This document shows, piece after piece, positions 9,152 to 17,957 of a stretch of DNA of 64,000 bases. Position numbers and translations under genes: made by a program. The stretch lies in assembly GCA_016916535.1 (NCBI GenBank), contig CP070276.1, positions 2,046,001 through 2,110,000 on the forward strand, written 5' to 3'. The DNA is from Dysgonomonadaceae bacterium zrk40 (GTDB lineage Bacteria; Bacteroidota; Bacteroidia; Bacteroidales; Dysgonomonadaceae). The number at the start of each line of letters is the position of its first letter. The first letter of the stretch is position 1. The notes under the pieces were generated by a model. The model was not told the DNA's origin. It saw only the letters and a list, made by a program, of their open reading frames with translations, and searched no databases.

Positions 9152-9877
9152 CTATTCCATTTTCCGGATACGGACATCGATGCCGCTCTCTTCCAGTTGC
9201 TCCTTGATTGGCTTTACATCGGTTTCACCGAAGTGGTAGGGGTAAAGCACATCGGGAGAGAAGAGCTTAGCGGCACGTACTGCCTGTACCACGGTCATGG
9301 TGTAGGGTTGGTTGACCGGCAAAAATGCGATGTCGATTGCCTTCAGTTCACTCATCTCAGGGATGTCTTCTGTGTCGCCGGCAATGTAAATTCTCAGTCC
9401 GTCAATGGTGAGGATGTAACCGTTGTCACGGTGACGTGGATGATACTGCTCCCGTCCCGGGGTCGTGTTGTAGGCAGGGACGGCATCCAGGTTTATCTCC
9501 TTGGTTAACTGCAGCCGTTCCCCGTTTCGAATTGCTTTTCCCTTGCCCAGGATTTCCTTTGAGGAGGGGTTGAGGATTAGCTGCGTCTTATCTTTCGTAA
9601 GTGCATCGATTGCCTTTGAATCGAGATGGTCGCCATGCTCATGGGTCACCAGGATGAAATCAGCCTTCGGGAAGGTAGTGTAGTCGGCAAACATGGTCAC
9701 CGGATCCACCTGTATCTGCAGATTATCATAGCTGAGCATCAGAGATCCATGCTTGATAAAGGTGATCACTACCTCCTTGCCGTTGTTGGTGCGGAAAGTA
9801 TCTTTATCGTAGTCTCCCGCCAGTAGCAGATGGGTCATGAGTAGAGTCATTGCAAGAAAGAGAATTCCAGGTTTCAT
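9152..9877 (-). CDS. Metallo-beta-lactamase-fold hydrolase, secreted
   Basis: 241 residues with a signal peptide (MKPGILFLAMTLLMTHLLLAG). The MBL zinc motif is HEHGDH at residues 79-84, followed by IAGDTEDIPE with the bridging Asp and the final PYHFGETD His. It resembles the UPF0173/L-ascorbate-lactonase-like branch (compact, one domain), although periplasmic. The substrate is unknown. It stands alone, 54 bases upstream of the exporter ATPase gene. Confidence 0.82.
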   Translation of the reverse strand: MKPGILFLAMTLLMTHLLLAGDYDKDTFRTNNGKEVVITFIKHGSLMLSYDNLQIQVDPVTMFADYTTFPKADFILVTHEHGDHLDSKAIDALTKDKTQLILNPSSKEILGKGKAIRNGERLQLTKEINLDAVPAYNTTPGREQYHPRHRDNGYILTIDGLRIYIAGDTEDIPEMSELKAIDIAFLPVNQPYTMTVVQAVRAAKLFSPDVLYPYHFGETDVKPIKEQLEESGIDVRIRKME

Positions 9878-9960
9878 AATGCTTGATCTTTAAAGTGATA
9901 ACGTACGCTTGATATTAAAAACAAGCAGTAGCGCCATCTTGTTCAGGCGGACAATGGGAA

Positions 9961-10665
9961 CTATCTCACTTTCGTGGCCCGCAGCATCTCCCTTTTTCCC
10001 GGGGGACCGGGAAGGCGTTCCACGGTGAAGCCGGCTGATTGCAGCATCCTTCGTACCGCTCCCTTGGCGCAGTAGGTGGTGAGGATGCCATCGTCAGCAC
10101 ACAGTGTGTAAAGCCGTTGGAAGATTGTCTCCTGCCACATTTCCGGCTGTTTTTCTGGTGCAAATGCATCGAAGTAGATCAGGTTGTACTGTCTTGGCGG
10201 TTGAAATTGTTCTGGATGGCTGAAGTCGTTCTCCTCCTTCAGCAGGGTGAAGTAGGGTGTGAGGACTTCCACCCTTTCCCATGGTGATTGATGCAGCAGG
10301 CGAAAAAACGGTTCGGGTTGATACTGTTTCAGCAACGCCAGGGTTTCATTTTTCATTTTTATCTGCTCCGGATAGTTGAGCTGCATGGCTGCAGCTTCCG
10401 CTAGCGGGTATCGCTCCAGCGAGTGATAAAAGACTTTCTTCTGCAGTTTTTCCGCCTCCAGCAGGGTCAGCAAGCCGTTCAGTCCCGTGCCGAACCCGAT
10501 CTCCAGCAGGTGAATGTGTTCTTTGTTACAATGCCGCAGCCCTGCATCGATAAAGACATGCATCGATTCTTGTATGGCACCGTGGGTGGAGTGGTAATGC
10601 TCCTCCAGCTCCGGCACATAAAGGGTGTGCGATCCGTCTTCGGTGGTTTCTAATATGGTTTTCAT
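9961..10665 (-). CDS. mnmD: tRNA (mnm5s2U34) methyltransferase MnmD
   Basis: The reading frame is open far upstream, but the protein starts at the ATG ending at 10665 (MKTILETTEDGSHTLYVPEL), giving 234 residues. Family features are the opening DGSHTL...HYHSTHGA, the SAM-binding LLEIGFGTGLNGLL, the YFDAFAPEKQPEMW motif and the C-terminal TYCAKGAVRRMLQSAGF. It transfers a methyl group from SAM to the aminomethyl uridine at the tRNA wobble position. It is the stand-alone methylase half of MnmC; the FAD-dependent oxidase half is absent, as in most non-gammaproteobacteria. Confidence 0.92.
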   Translation of the reverse strand: MKTILETTEDGSHTLYVPELEEHYHSTHGAIQESMHVFIDAGLRHCNKEHIHLLEIGFGTGLNGLLTLLEAEKLQKKVFYHSLERYPLAEAAAMQLNYPEQIKMKNETLALLKQYQPEPFFRLLHQSPWERVEVLTPYFTLLKEENDFSHPEQFQPPRQYNLIYFDAFAPEKQPEMWQETIFQRLYTLCADDGILTTYCAKGAVRRMLQSAGFTVERLPGPPGKREMLRATKVR

Positions 10666-10730
10666 TGTTATATGGTGGAACAAATGTAGGAAATCTTTGT
10701 TTACTATTTCCACCGACTCTCTAATTTTCG

Positions 10731-10738
10731 TACTTTTG
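10731..10738 (+). promoter_or_regulatory. Candidate -7 box for the zinc ABC operon
   Basis: TACTTTTG, 17 bases upstream of the ATG at 10756. No -33 box at the right distance. I see no clear Zur palindrome around it. Confidence 0.45.
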
Positions 10739-10755
10739 TCGTTCAAAATCAACCT

Positions 10756-11667
10756 ATGCAGAAATATCTTTCCATTCTCCTGATACTCATTCTGGCTGTT
10801 GCCTGCAACAACCCTTCCAAGAACAGAAGTGAAACGGAGAAGCCACAGCTCACCGTCACCATCGAGCCGCAACGCTACTTCCTGGAGCAGCTGGCAGGTG
10901 AGGATTACCGCATCAACACGCTGGTCCCTCCAGGCACCAGTCCCGAGACCTATGAACCCTCTCCCTCGGTGTTGATCGACCTTGGAAAGAGCGCCATCTA
11001 CTTCCGGGTCGGCGACTTGGGGTTTGAGAAGGCATGGAGCCGACGACTGGCGGAGAACAACCCGGATGTGAAGGTTGTGGATTGTTCCGCGGGGATAGAG
11101 CTGATAGCGGGTGATCTGCATGACCATGAGGATGAGCACGGGGATCACTCAGACCCCTCAGATCATGTGGGGCACGACCATAACCACAGTGCGCTCGATC
11201 CCCATGTATGGTCCTCCCCCCGCGCCATGCGTGTTTTTGCACGAAACATGCTGGATGCGCTGGTGCAAGCCAACCCGGGGAGAGCCGAATTCTACCAGGA
11301 GAATCATCGTGATCTCACCAAAAAGATTGATGCGGTGGACAGCACGCTCACCACATTGCTTAATAAAGCACCCTCACGTTCTTTCATCATCTACCACCCG
11401 GCACTGGGCTACCTTGCCCGCGATTACGGATTGCAGCAACACAGTATCGAGTTTGAGGGGAAGAACCCTTCACCGGCACAGCTAAAGGAGCTGGTCGACC
11501 TGGCACAGGAGGAAAAGATCAACACCCTCTTCGTGCAACGCGGCTTTGACCTGAAAAACGGAGAAGTGATTGCCCGTGAGGTGGGTGCCGAGCTGTTTGA
11601 GATCGATCCCCTGCGCTATGAATGGGATGAGGAGCTGATCAGGATTGCCACCATCCTCTCACGATAA
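10756..11667 (+). CDS. znuA: Metal (zinc-type) ABC transporter substrate-binding lipoprotein
   Basis: 303 residues with a lipoprotein signal (MQKYLSILLILILAVAC, Cys17). The fold is cluster A-I metal-binding ZnuA/TroA. There is a His/Asp-rich loop at about residues 122-150, typical of zinc binders, followed by DPHVWSSP and later YHPALGY and FEGKNPSP. At the usual first His ligand (SPHxYEP) this protein has Glu65 (TSPETYEPSP), so the ligand set is altered. It is the first gene of a plus-strand operon with the ATPase 4 bases after its stop. Confidence 0.86.
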   Translation: MQKYLSILLILILAVACNNPSKNRSETEKPQLTVTIEPQRYFLEQLAGEDYRINTLVPPGTSPETYEPSPSVLIDLGKSAIYFRVGDLGFEKAWSRRLAENNPDVKVVDCSAGIELIAGDLHDHEDEHGDHSDPSDHVGHDHNHSALDPHVWSSPRAMRVFARNMLDALVQANPGRAEFYQENHRDLTKKIDAVDSTLTTLLNKAPSRSFIIYHPALGYLARDYGLQQHSIEFEGKNPSPAQLKELVDLAQEEKINTLFVQRGFDLKNGEVIAREVGAELFEIDPLRYEWDEELIRIATILSR

Positions 11668-11671
11668 AGCG

Positions 11672-12469
11672 ATGAAAAGACTGATTGAAATCACCAACCT
11701 GACGGTGGGTTACGAGAACAAACCCGATGTGCTGAAAGACGTGTCACTCACCATCTACGATGATGACTTCCTCGGCATCATCGGTCCCAACGGCGGTGGG
11801 AAGACTACCCTGCTGAAGACCGTGCTGGGGCTGATCACGCCTGTAGGGGGTACTATTCGCTTCTACGACGGCGAGCGGCAGGTGCCCTCCCTCAACATCG
11901 GCTACCTGCCGCAGATCAACCAGATAGACCGCAAGTTCCCTATCTCAGTCTCTGAGGTGATCCTCTCGGGACTGACCCTGCGCAAGCAACTCTTCAGACG
12001 ATACAGTGCAGATGATAAACAGCGGGTGAGAGAGGTGTCTGGGCGGCTGGGTATCAGCGAACTGCTGCCCCGCGCCATCGGCGAACTGTCAGGTGGACAA
12101 CTGCAACGGGTGTTGCTGGGCAGGGCCATCATCGACAACCCGAAGCTGATCATTCTGGATGAGCCGAGCACCTATGTGGACAAGCTCTTTGAAACCAATT
12201 TCTACAAGCTGCTGGGTGACATCAACAAGGAGATCGCCATCATGCTGGTATCGCACGACGTGGGCACCATCATCTCGCTGGTGAAGAACATCGCCTGTGT
12301 GAACCAGGGACTCCATTACCACTCCGGCAGCGGGATTTCTCAGGAGTGGCTGAACAACGCCTACGACTCCTGTCCCATCGAGCTGTTGGGTCACGGTTCA
12401 CTGCCGCACCGGGTGCTGATGCAGCACGACCATGATGAAACAGCACCTCACACCCACTCACACGACTGA
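11672..12469 (+). CDS. znuC: Metal ABC transporter ATP-binding protein
   Basis: 265 residues from the ATG at 11672; a longer reading would overlap the upstream gene. Walker A GPNGGGKT is at 38-45, with signature LSGGQLQR, Walker B LIILDEP and H-loop VSHD. The C-terminus carries a His-rich tail (HDHDETAPHTHSHD), which suggests metal sensing or storage near the ATPase. It should energise zinc uptake with the binding protein upstream. The integral permease (ZnuB) normally found next to it is missing here; a DUF456 gene follows after 3 bases. Confidence 0.9.
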   Translation: MKRLIEITNLTVGYENKPDVLKDVSLTIYDDDFLGIIGPNGGGKTTLLKTVLGLITPVGGTIRFYDGERQVPSLNIGYLPQINQIDRKFPISVSEVILSGLTLRKQLFRRYSADDKQRVREVSGRLGISELLPRAIGELSGGQLQRVLLGRAIIDNPKLIILDEPSTYVDKLFETNFYKLLGDINKEIAIMLVSHDVGTIISLVKNIACVNQGLHYHSGSGISQEWLNNAYDSCPIELLGHGSLPHRVLMQHDHDETAPHTHSHD

Positions 12470-12472
12470 CCT

Positions 12473-12955
12473 ATGGGAGATACAATCGGAATCATTCTTG
12501 CCGTGCTATTGCTGGTGGTAGGTGCCATCGGTACCGTGGCCCCGGTGATTCCCGGGGTGCCGCTCAGCTGGGGCGGCCTCCTGTTGCTGAAGTTCCTCCC
12601 CTCCACGCAGGATGAAATTTCCTGGGTGGCAATTGTTTTGCTGGGTATCCTGACGGTGGGGGTCACACTGCTTGACAATATTCTTCCTGTGTGGGGCACC
12701 AAAAAGATGGGAGGAAACAAAAAAGTGGTGTGGGGTGCCACCATCGGACTGTTGGTGGGCTTCTTCCTCGGCCCCTGGGGAATCATCCTTGGCCCTTTCG
12801 TTGGGGCACTTGCCGGCGGAATCCTTTCCGGGACGAAATTTTTCCATGCTGTGAAACATGCCACCGGTGCCTTCTTGGGTTACATCACGGGACTCGTGCT
12901 CAAGCTGATCACCGTGGGATTGATTGCCTTCTTTTTCCTGCGGATATTGCTGTGA
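12473..12955 (+). CDS. DUF456-family membrane protein
   Basis: 160 residues, nearly all membrane helices rich in Gly, Pro and Leu (IGIILAVLLLVVGAIGTVAPVIPGVPLSWGG at the start is typical of DUF456). Four to five transmembrane segments are seen, with GPWGIILGPFVGALAGG in the middle. The function is unknown. It starts 3 bases after the ABC ATPase gene, so it is almost certainly cotranscribed with it. It is too small to be a ZnuB permease (normally about 260-280 residues) and has no similarity to one. Confidence 0.82.
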   Translation: MGDTIGIILAVLLLVVGAIGTVAPVIPGVPLSWGGLLLLKFLPSTQDEISWVAIVLLGILTVGVTLLDNILPVWGTKKMGGNKKVVWGATIGLLVGFFLGPWGIILGPFVGALAGGILSGTKFFHAVKHATGAFLGYITGLVLKLITVGLIAFFFLRILL

Positions 12956-12999
12956 TATGATTTCACAATGTAGCAGTGCCGAACAGTAGTAGACTGTAT

Positions 13000-13389
13000 T
13001 TAGAAGAAGCGTTGCTGCTCACCCGGTTCCGGTAAACGACAGGCATCCCGCTTCCCAAACCATCTGTATCTGTTCCTGGCAATGAATGCGTAAAGCGCGT
13101 TTGAGATTTTCCGGGGGATGATCCTAAGTAGTATGGAGAGCCACGAATAACCTCTCAGTTGTCTGGTGATGCTGATTACGGCCTCCACCCCCTCCAGCCA
13201 TTCATCCCCATCGATAAAGACAATCGTTTTCAGTGCGGTGTCAGCTTTGCCATGTTGCTCCAGCAACCTCCTGCCCTGTTCGCTTTGTTGTGGTGAGAAG
13301 CGAAAGATTTCCTGCTTGTCCTTTTTCAGGATGAAATTGACAGTGGCGTTACAGAAGTTACAGACACCATCAAACAGTATGATTTTCAT
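13000..13389 (-). CDS. DCC-family thiol-disulfide oxidoreductase-like protein (DUF393)
   Basis: 129 residues. The N-terminal DGVCNFC motif (Cys10 and Cys13) defines the DCC family, followed by FIDGDEWLEGVEAVI and a C-terminal stretch typical of the family. The CxxC in a thioredoxin-like context suggests thiol chemistry, but the physiological role is not known. It is convergent with the DUF456 gene and sits 57 bases downstream of asd. Confidence 0.85.
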   Translation of the reverse strand: MKIILFDGVCNFCNATVNFILKKDKQEIFRFSPQQSEQGRRLLEQHGKADTALKTIVFIDGDEWLEGVEAVISITRQLRGYSWLSILLRIIPRKISNALYAFIARNRYRWFGKRDACRLPEPGEQQRFF

Positions 13390-13446
13390 TGCTTTTTAAA
13401 CGCAATGAAGGTGTCATTGCCTATGACACCCTCATTGGAAAGAGAA

Positions 13447-14445
13447 TTATTGTTTGATCAGGTACTCCGCAATTTGCACGGCATTCAGTGCGGCACCCTT
13501 GCGGATCTGATCCGATACCGACCAGAAGCTGAGTCCCTTGTCGTTGGTCAGGTCCTTTCGGATACGTCCCACGTAAACAGGGTCCTTGCCGCTGAGGTCT
13601 AATGGCATAGGGTACTCCTTGTTGGCGGGATTGTCTATCACCACCACACCTTCGGCTTTTTCAAACGCCTCACGGGCTTCCACAACCGAGACGGGGCGTT
13701 CTGTCTCGAGCCAGATGGCTTCGGAGTGAGCACGCATCACCGGCACCCGTACGCAGGTGGCACTCACCTCAATGTCGGAGTGCATGATCTTGCGGGTCTC
13801 GTTGTACATCTTCATCTCCTCCTTGGTGTATCCGTTGTCGGTGAACAGGTCCACCTGCGGAATCAGGTTGTAGGCAAGCTGATAGGCAAACTTGCTGATG
13901 GTGGGTTCCTCGCCGTTCACCAACTGTTTCTGCTGCTCTTCCAGCTCCTGCATCGCTGCGGCTCCGGCACCCGAAGCTGCCTGGTAGGTGGCCACATGCA
14001 CCTTTGTGATGGGGGATAGATCGTTGATCGCCTTCAGTGCCACCACCAGCTGTGCCGTGGTGCAGTTGGGGTTGGCGATAATGTTGCGGGGACGGTTCAA
14101 TGCATCTTCTGCATTCACCTCGGGTACCACCAGGGGTACATCCTCCTCCATGCGGAAGGCGCTGGAGTTGTCGATCATGATGGCTCCGTGCTTGGTGATG
14201 GTGTCGGCGAATGCGATGGATGTGCCACCACCGGCAGAAACGAATGCTATATCGATTCCCTTGAAATCGTCGTTGTGCTGCAGCTCTTTCACCTTAATCT
14301 CCTTGCCTTTGAAGCTATAGGTGGTTCCGGCACTGCGTGATGAGCCGAACAAAAAAAGTTCATCGAGGGGGAAGTTCCTCTCTTCCAGTACGCGCAGCAA
14401 CTCTTGTCCTACTGCTCCGCTGGTTCCTACAATCGCGATGTTCAT
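13447..14445 (-). CDS. asd: Aspartate-semialdehyde dehydrogenase
   Basis: 332 residues. The N-terminal Rossmann motif is [15 protein letters not shown] and the active-site Cys128 lies in ANPNCTT. The conserved [15 protein letters not shown] and the His of MRAHSEA follow. It reduces aspartyl phosphate to aspartate semialdehyde with NADPH, the branch point to lysine/diaminopimelate, threonine and methionine. It is monocistronic by appearance, with 144 bases to the next upstream gene. Confidence 0.95.
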   Translation of the reverse strand: MNIAIVGTSGAVGQELLRVLEERNFPLDELFLFGSSRSAGTTYSFKGKEIKVKELQHNDDFKGIDIAFVSAGGGTSIAFADTITKHGAIMIDNSSAFRMEEDVPLVVPEVNAEDALNRPRNIIANPNCTTAQLVVALKAINDLSPITKVHVATYQAASGAGAAAMQELEEQQKQLVNGEEPTISKFAYQLAYNLIPQVDLFTDNGYTKEEMKMYNETRKIMHSDIEVSATCVRVPVMRAHSEAIWLETERPVSVVEAREAFEKAEGVVVIDNPANKEYPMPLDLSGKDPVYVGRIRKDLTNDKGLSFWSVSDQIRKGAALNAVQIAEYLIKQ

Positions 14446-14589
14446 GAGAATAAAAATTTAATAATGTTGATAACCAAACCGACCTCCTTGTTCATCATTA
14501 CTGAATGAAGGAAGATCATATAAATGTAAACCACAAAGATATATAAAAGCGGATAAATGAAGCAATCTGTAAATGTTAAAATGTGATTA

Positions 14590-14934
14590 TTACCGGATGG
14601 CAATCTTTTTCGTGGTCTTTCCAATTTTCAGGATGTAGTATCCCCTGGGCAGATTGACCGGGTATTCACCAGTGCCGGGTGGTATGCGACGACTGTAAAC
14701 CTTCACTCCCATGATGTTGAAAATTTCCAGAATCATCTCTTTTTGGAGATTCTCTACTGAAATCCTGTTTTCAAATACCTTGATTTCAATTACCGATTCC
14801 TGGTTCTCCCTCCCTTGTCTGATCGTATCAGTTTGTTGTGCCGTGATCCTGGCAGGGTCGTTTCCCTGCGCCAGGGCAGGAAAAACAGTAGCGCAAGCAA
14901 AAGCCAACAGCAAGATGAGCCAGTATTGTTTCAT
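14590..14934 (-). CDS. Small secreted protein consisting mostly of a T9SS type A sorting domain
   Basis: 114 residues from the ATG ending at 14934 (an ATG two codons upstream also exists). A signal peptide (MKQYWLILLLAFACATVFPALAQ) is followed by about 40 polar residues. The C-terminal 65 residues match a type IX secretion C-terminal domain: IEIKVFENRISVEN, LEIFNIMGVKVYSRR and LPRGYYILKIGKTTKKIAIR. Such domains normally sit at the end of large cargo proteins and direct them through the Por system. Here there is no cargo domain. It could be a decayed gene end, a decoy or a small surface peptide. Confidence 0.78.
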   Translation of the reverse strand: MKQYWLILLLAFACATVFPALAQGNDPARITAQQTDTIRQGRENQESVIEIKVFENRISVENLQKEMILEIFNIMGVKVYSRRIPPGTGEYPVNLPRGYYILKIGKTTKKIAIR

Positions 14935-14949
14935 GGGCAATTGTTTCTG

Positions 14950-15864
14950 TCACAAAGATAGTATTTTTCCTTCATCAGCCAGATCCACTTCCGGGAAGAG
15001 TACCCTGGCTTCATTGAGCAGTGTCCCCAACTCATTGTAGCGTGATGAAAAGTGGCCGATCACCAGTTTCTTTACACCGGCAGCAACTGCGATCTCAGCT
15101 GCCTGTCGGGCGGTGGAGTGGTAGGTCTCTACAGCTCTGTTAAACTCACTCTCGGCGAAAGTGGCTTCATGGTAGAGCAGGTCTACCCCCTCAATGATAG
15201 GGATGATTTCAGGAGCATAGGCGGTGTCGGAGCAGTAGGCATACCGTCTGGGCGGGGCTGACGGGCGGGTAAGGATCCTATTGGGGATTACTGTTCCGTC
15301 GCCGGAGACAAAGTCGGCTCCCTCTTTGATGGCAGTGATCTCTTTGACCGGTATGCTGTAGTAGTTGATCATCTCCCGGATGATATGGTTTGGAGCCTCC
15401 TTCTCTTCGAAAAGAAAGCCGTTGGTGTGAACCCTGTGTTTCAGTGGAAAGGAGCTGATCCGGATATTTTTGTTCTCATAAATCACCTCCCTTTCCAGGG
15501 GATTGAGTGGATGGAGATGAATCTTGAAAGAGATATGGCTGCCCATGTAGGTCAACAGGGCTTTGAGCATAAAATCGATCTCTTTGTGGGCGTAAATGTG
15601 GAGGTCGTCAGTGCGTCCAAGCAGGCTAAGGGTGGATATCAGCCCGGGCAGGCCAAAGATATGGTCGCCATGCAGATGAGAGATGAAGAGGCTGTGTAGT
15701 TTCCCGATACGAGCTTTGTACTTCCTCATCTGTAGCTGTGTTCCCTCTCCGCAGTCTATCATGAACAACTTCTCGTTCAACTCCACCAGCTGTGACGGAG
15801 GGTTGTGCAGGGTGGTGGGCATGGCGGAACCGCAACCCAGGATGGTGATGTCGAACCTTGTCAT
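14950..15864 (-). CDS. rnz: Ribonuclease Z
   Basis: 304 residues from the ATG ending at 15864 (MTRFDITILGCGSAMPT), chosen because it avoids overlap with queE and matches the family start. The zinc motif SHLHGDH lies at residues 62-68, followed by GLPGLISTLSLLGR, the exosite region, YCSDTAYAPEI and HSTARQAA. It removes 3' trailers from tRNA precursors. This matters here because the two tRNA genes in the window lack an encoded CCA, the situation in which RNase Z processing followed by CCA addition is used. Confidence 0.94.
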   Translation of the reverse strand: MTRFDITILGCGSAMPTTLHNPPSQLVELNEKLFMIDCGEGTQLQMRKYKARIGKLHSLFISHLHGDHIFGLPGLISTLSLLGRTDDLHIYAHKEIDFMLKALLTYMGSHISFKIHLHPLNPLEREVIYENKNIRISSFPLKHRVHTNGFLFEEKEAPNHIIREMINYYSIPVKEITAIKEGADFVSGDGTVIPNRILTRPSAPPRRYAYCSDTAYAPEIIPIIEGVDLLYHEATFAESEFNRAVETYHSTARQAAEIAVAAGVKKLVIGHFSSRYNELGTLLNEARVLFPEVDLADEGKILSL

Positions 15865-15865
15865 A

Positions 15866-16447
15866 TCAGCGGATACCAATCAATTTATGTGTCTGCAGAC
15901 TGAGCGCCCACTCAGGATGCTCTCTGACCAAGGAGATGCAGTAATCTACATTCTCAGGAATCATCTGTTGGTTGTCAAAGATAGGACTTAGCAGATATCT
16001 TTCCGTTTTGGGAAGGATGGAGATGTCTGGCAACGGATCACCCTTCTCTATCGGAAAACGCAGTTCGTCTACGACGGGAATAAGCTCTTTCACCTTTTCG
16101 AAATGTTGCTTGGGACTGCAGGTGATATAGTCTATACCTTTCGGGACGCGACGGGTGCCGTTGGTTTCAATTGCCTGGGAGTATCCTCTCTCCTTGAAGA
16201 AGGCTACCACCGCATCGGTTAGTTGGAGGGTGGGTTCCCCTCCTGTCCAGACAATCCATTTGCAGGGCCAGTCTTCAATCTCGTTCAGCACCTCCTCCAG
16301 TGTCATTTTCACTCCCCTTTCAAAGTCGGTATCGCAGAAGCTGCAGGCCAGGTTGCACTTGGCCAGACGGATGAAGATGGATGCCTGCCCAGTACGTCCC
16401 CCCTCCCCTTGGAGGGAGTAGAAGATCTCATTCACATTCAGGTTCAT
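15866..16447 (-). CDS. queE: 7-carboxy-7-deazaguanine synthase
   Basis: 193 residues from the ATG ending at 16447. It is a radical SAM protein with the CxxxCxxC motif at C31, C35 and C38 (KCNLACSFCDTDF), SLQGEGGRTG near the N-terminus and TGGEPTLQ. It converts 6-carboxytetrahydropterin to 7-carboxy-7-deazaguanine in queuosine biosynthesis. It overlaps the end of queD by 20 bases, so the two steps are coupled in one operon. The smaller size compared with E. coli QueE is usual for Bacteroidota. Confidence 0.94.
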   Translation of the reverse strand: MNLNVNEIFYSLQGEGGRTGQASIFIRLAKCNLACSFCDTDFERGVKMTLEEVLNEIEDWPCKWIVWTGGEPTLQLTDAVVAFFKERGYSQAIETNGTRRVPKGIDYITCSPKQHFEKVKELIPVVDELRFPIEKGDPLPDISILPKTERYLLSPIFDNQQMIPENVDYCISLVREHPEWALSLQTHKLIGIR

Positions 16448-16793
16448 AGATGGCTGAGGTCTTGGGCGTTTCACTTACTTCGATGGCGTATAGTTCCGGG
16501 AGCAGCGGCTTGAAGTGATCGAAGATCATCTTCGCCAGGTTCTCTGCCGAGGAGTTGAGGGGAGCCATGATGTCGTTGAGGTTCCTGTGGTCAAGTTGAG
16601 TGTCGATGTACTCCTTCACAACATGTAATTCGTTGTAATCACGTACGAAACCCTGGCTGTTCAGTTTTTCTGCACGCAGGTGAACGGTGACCACATAGTT
16701 GTGCCCATGGAGTCGGCTGCAGGGATGGTCATCGGGGAGGCCGTGCAGCGAGTGGGCAGCCGAGAAAGGAAATTGCTTGCTTATCTTGTACAT
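16428..16793 (-). CDS. queD: 6-carboxytetrahydropterin synthase
   Basis: 121 residues. Zinc-binding His14 (SAAHSL), His29 and His31 (LHGHNY), and the catalytic Cys25 (PCSRLHGHN) are present, with the C-terminal ETPKTSAIYEPE. It converts dihydroneopterin triphosphate to 6-carboxytetrahydropterin, the substrate of QueE. It is the first gene of the queD-queE pair. Confidence 0.95.
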   Translation of the reverse strand: MYKISKQFPFSAAHSLHGLPDDHPCSRLHGHNYVVTVHLRAEKLNSQGFVRDYNELHVVKEYIDTQLDHRNLNDIMAPLNSSAENLAKMIFDHFKPLLPELYAIEVSETPKTSAIYEPECE

Positions 16794-16811
16794 TGTGATT
16801 TTGCTGATGTT

Positions 16812-17957
16812 TTACTCTTTTTCTTCGCTGTTGTCCACCCATTTCAGGTGGGTCCTTAGCGGATAATGGTCTGAGAATGGTACCCTGTCGACTTTTGTAC
16901 GAAAGGGTTTCAATTCTTCACTGTGAAGGATGTAGTCGATGCGAAACAGGAAGAGGTCTTCGTGATAGGTGATCCCCGGTCCAAAGGCGGTGGAAACGTA
17001 GGCATCTTTCAATCCCCTTTTCATCCTTGAGTAGGCGTATGAGATGGGGGTATCGTTGAAGTCACCGCAGATGATGGTTCCATCAGTTTCCTGTGTTGTG
17101 ATATACTTCTTCACTTTCTCTGCCTGTTTGGCACGCAGGCGGTAGGCACTGCCCAACCGACTACGGATGTTGCTGGCAACCTGCTCCAACTTTACCGAAT
17201 CGCTGTTCTGGATGAAATCGCTGTAGAGCTTCTTGTCCTCCGCCATGATGCTGTTCGACTCCAGGTGTACATTCGCTACCGTATACCTCTTACCCTCTAT
17301 GTTGATGGTGTAGACCGCTGCACCGTTGTAGGAGGACTCGAAAACAATCTCCTCCGTATCCTCAATGGGATGCTTTGAGAAACATGCCAATCCGAAGATA
17401 TGATATTTTCCGGAAGATTCCAAACCTGTAACCGATCTGTAAGGATATTTATTCAGAATGCGGTTTACATCTCGCTGTGAAAAGATCGATTGTCCAGTCT
17501 TGCTCACCAGATACTCCTGCAGGCAGACGATGTCGGCATCGGTCGCAGCGATATAATCGAGGATAGGGTGCTCCTCAGAGTTCTTGTTCCGTTCCTCCGG
17601 AAAGCCTTGCACGTTGTAGGTCAGCACTTCTATTGTGCCGTGGGGCTCTTTCACCGGGAAAAGATGCATCGGGAAGAAAGTGGTGACCGGTTTGTGGCAG
17701 ATCAGGATTGCCGCCAGGGAAATCAGGGCCAACTTCCACTTCGAGAAAAAGATCCAGAAGAGGAGGTAGGCCATATTGAGCAGAAAGATGAGGCCGAACC
17801 CCAACCCAATGTATGAGAAGAGGTTGGATTTCAGGGGTGACACCTTCCAGGAGAGAAAGGAGGTGAAGAGCAGCAGGATCACGACCAGGTTGGTGGCAAA
17901 GATGATCCACTTAATAAAGTCCCTGAACGACCGCTTTTTTTTACTTCTTGCTCGCAT
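16812..17957 (-). CDS. Membrane-anchored endonuclease/exonuclease/phosphatase-family protein
   Basis: About 381 residues from the ATG ending at 17957; other in-frame ATGs lie up to 39 bases upstream. Three transmembrane helices lie within the first 110 residues (WIIFATNLVVILLLF, FSYIGLGFGLIFLL and a third). The EEP catalytic domain follows: LTYNVQGF, CLQEYL, ANVHLES, CGDFNDTP and the final SDHYPL with Asp-His. The active domain should face the periplasm. Substrates in this family range from DNA to phospholipids, so the role is open. The start overlaps the end of the upstream rhomboid gene. Confidence 0.86.
   Translation of the reverse strand: MRARSKKKRSFRDFIKWIIFATNLVVILLLFTSFLSWKVSPLKSNLFSYIGLGFGLIFLLNMAYLLFWIFFSKWKLALISLAAILICHKPVTTFFPMHLFPVKEPHGTIEVLTYNVQGFPEERNKNSEEHPILDYIAATDADIVCLQEYLVSKTGQSIFSQRDVNRILNKYPYRSVTGLESSGKYHIFGLACFSKHPIEDTEEIVFESSYNGAAVYTINIEGKRYTVANVHLESNSIMAEDKKLYSDFIQNSDSVKLEQVASNIRSRLGSAYRLRAKQAEKVKKYITTQETDGTIICGDFNDTPISYAYSRMKRGLKDAYVSTAFGPGITYHEDLFLFRIDYILHSEELKPFRTKVDRVPFSDHYPLRTHLKWVDNSEEKE

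Noticed and set aside
10666-11148. Upstream extension of the mnmD reading frame
   Set aside because: The extension runs antisense through the ZnuA gene and its promoter, and the family start fits the ATG at 10665.
14442-14624. 60-codon minus-strand frame upstream of asd
   Set aside because: AT-rich leader region overlapping the start of asd; no protein-like features.
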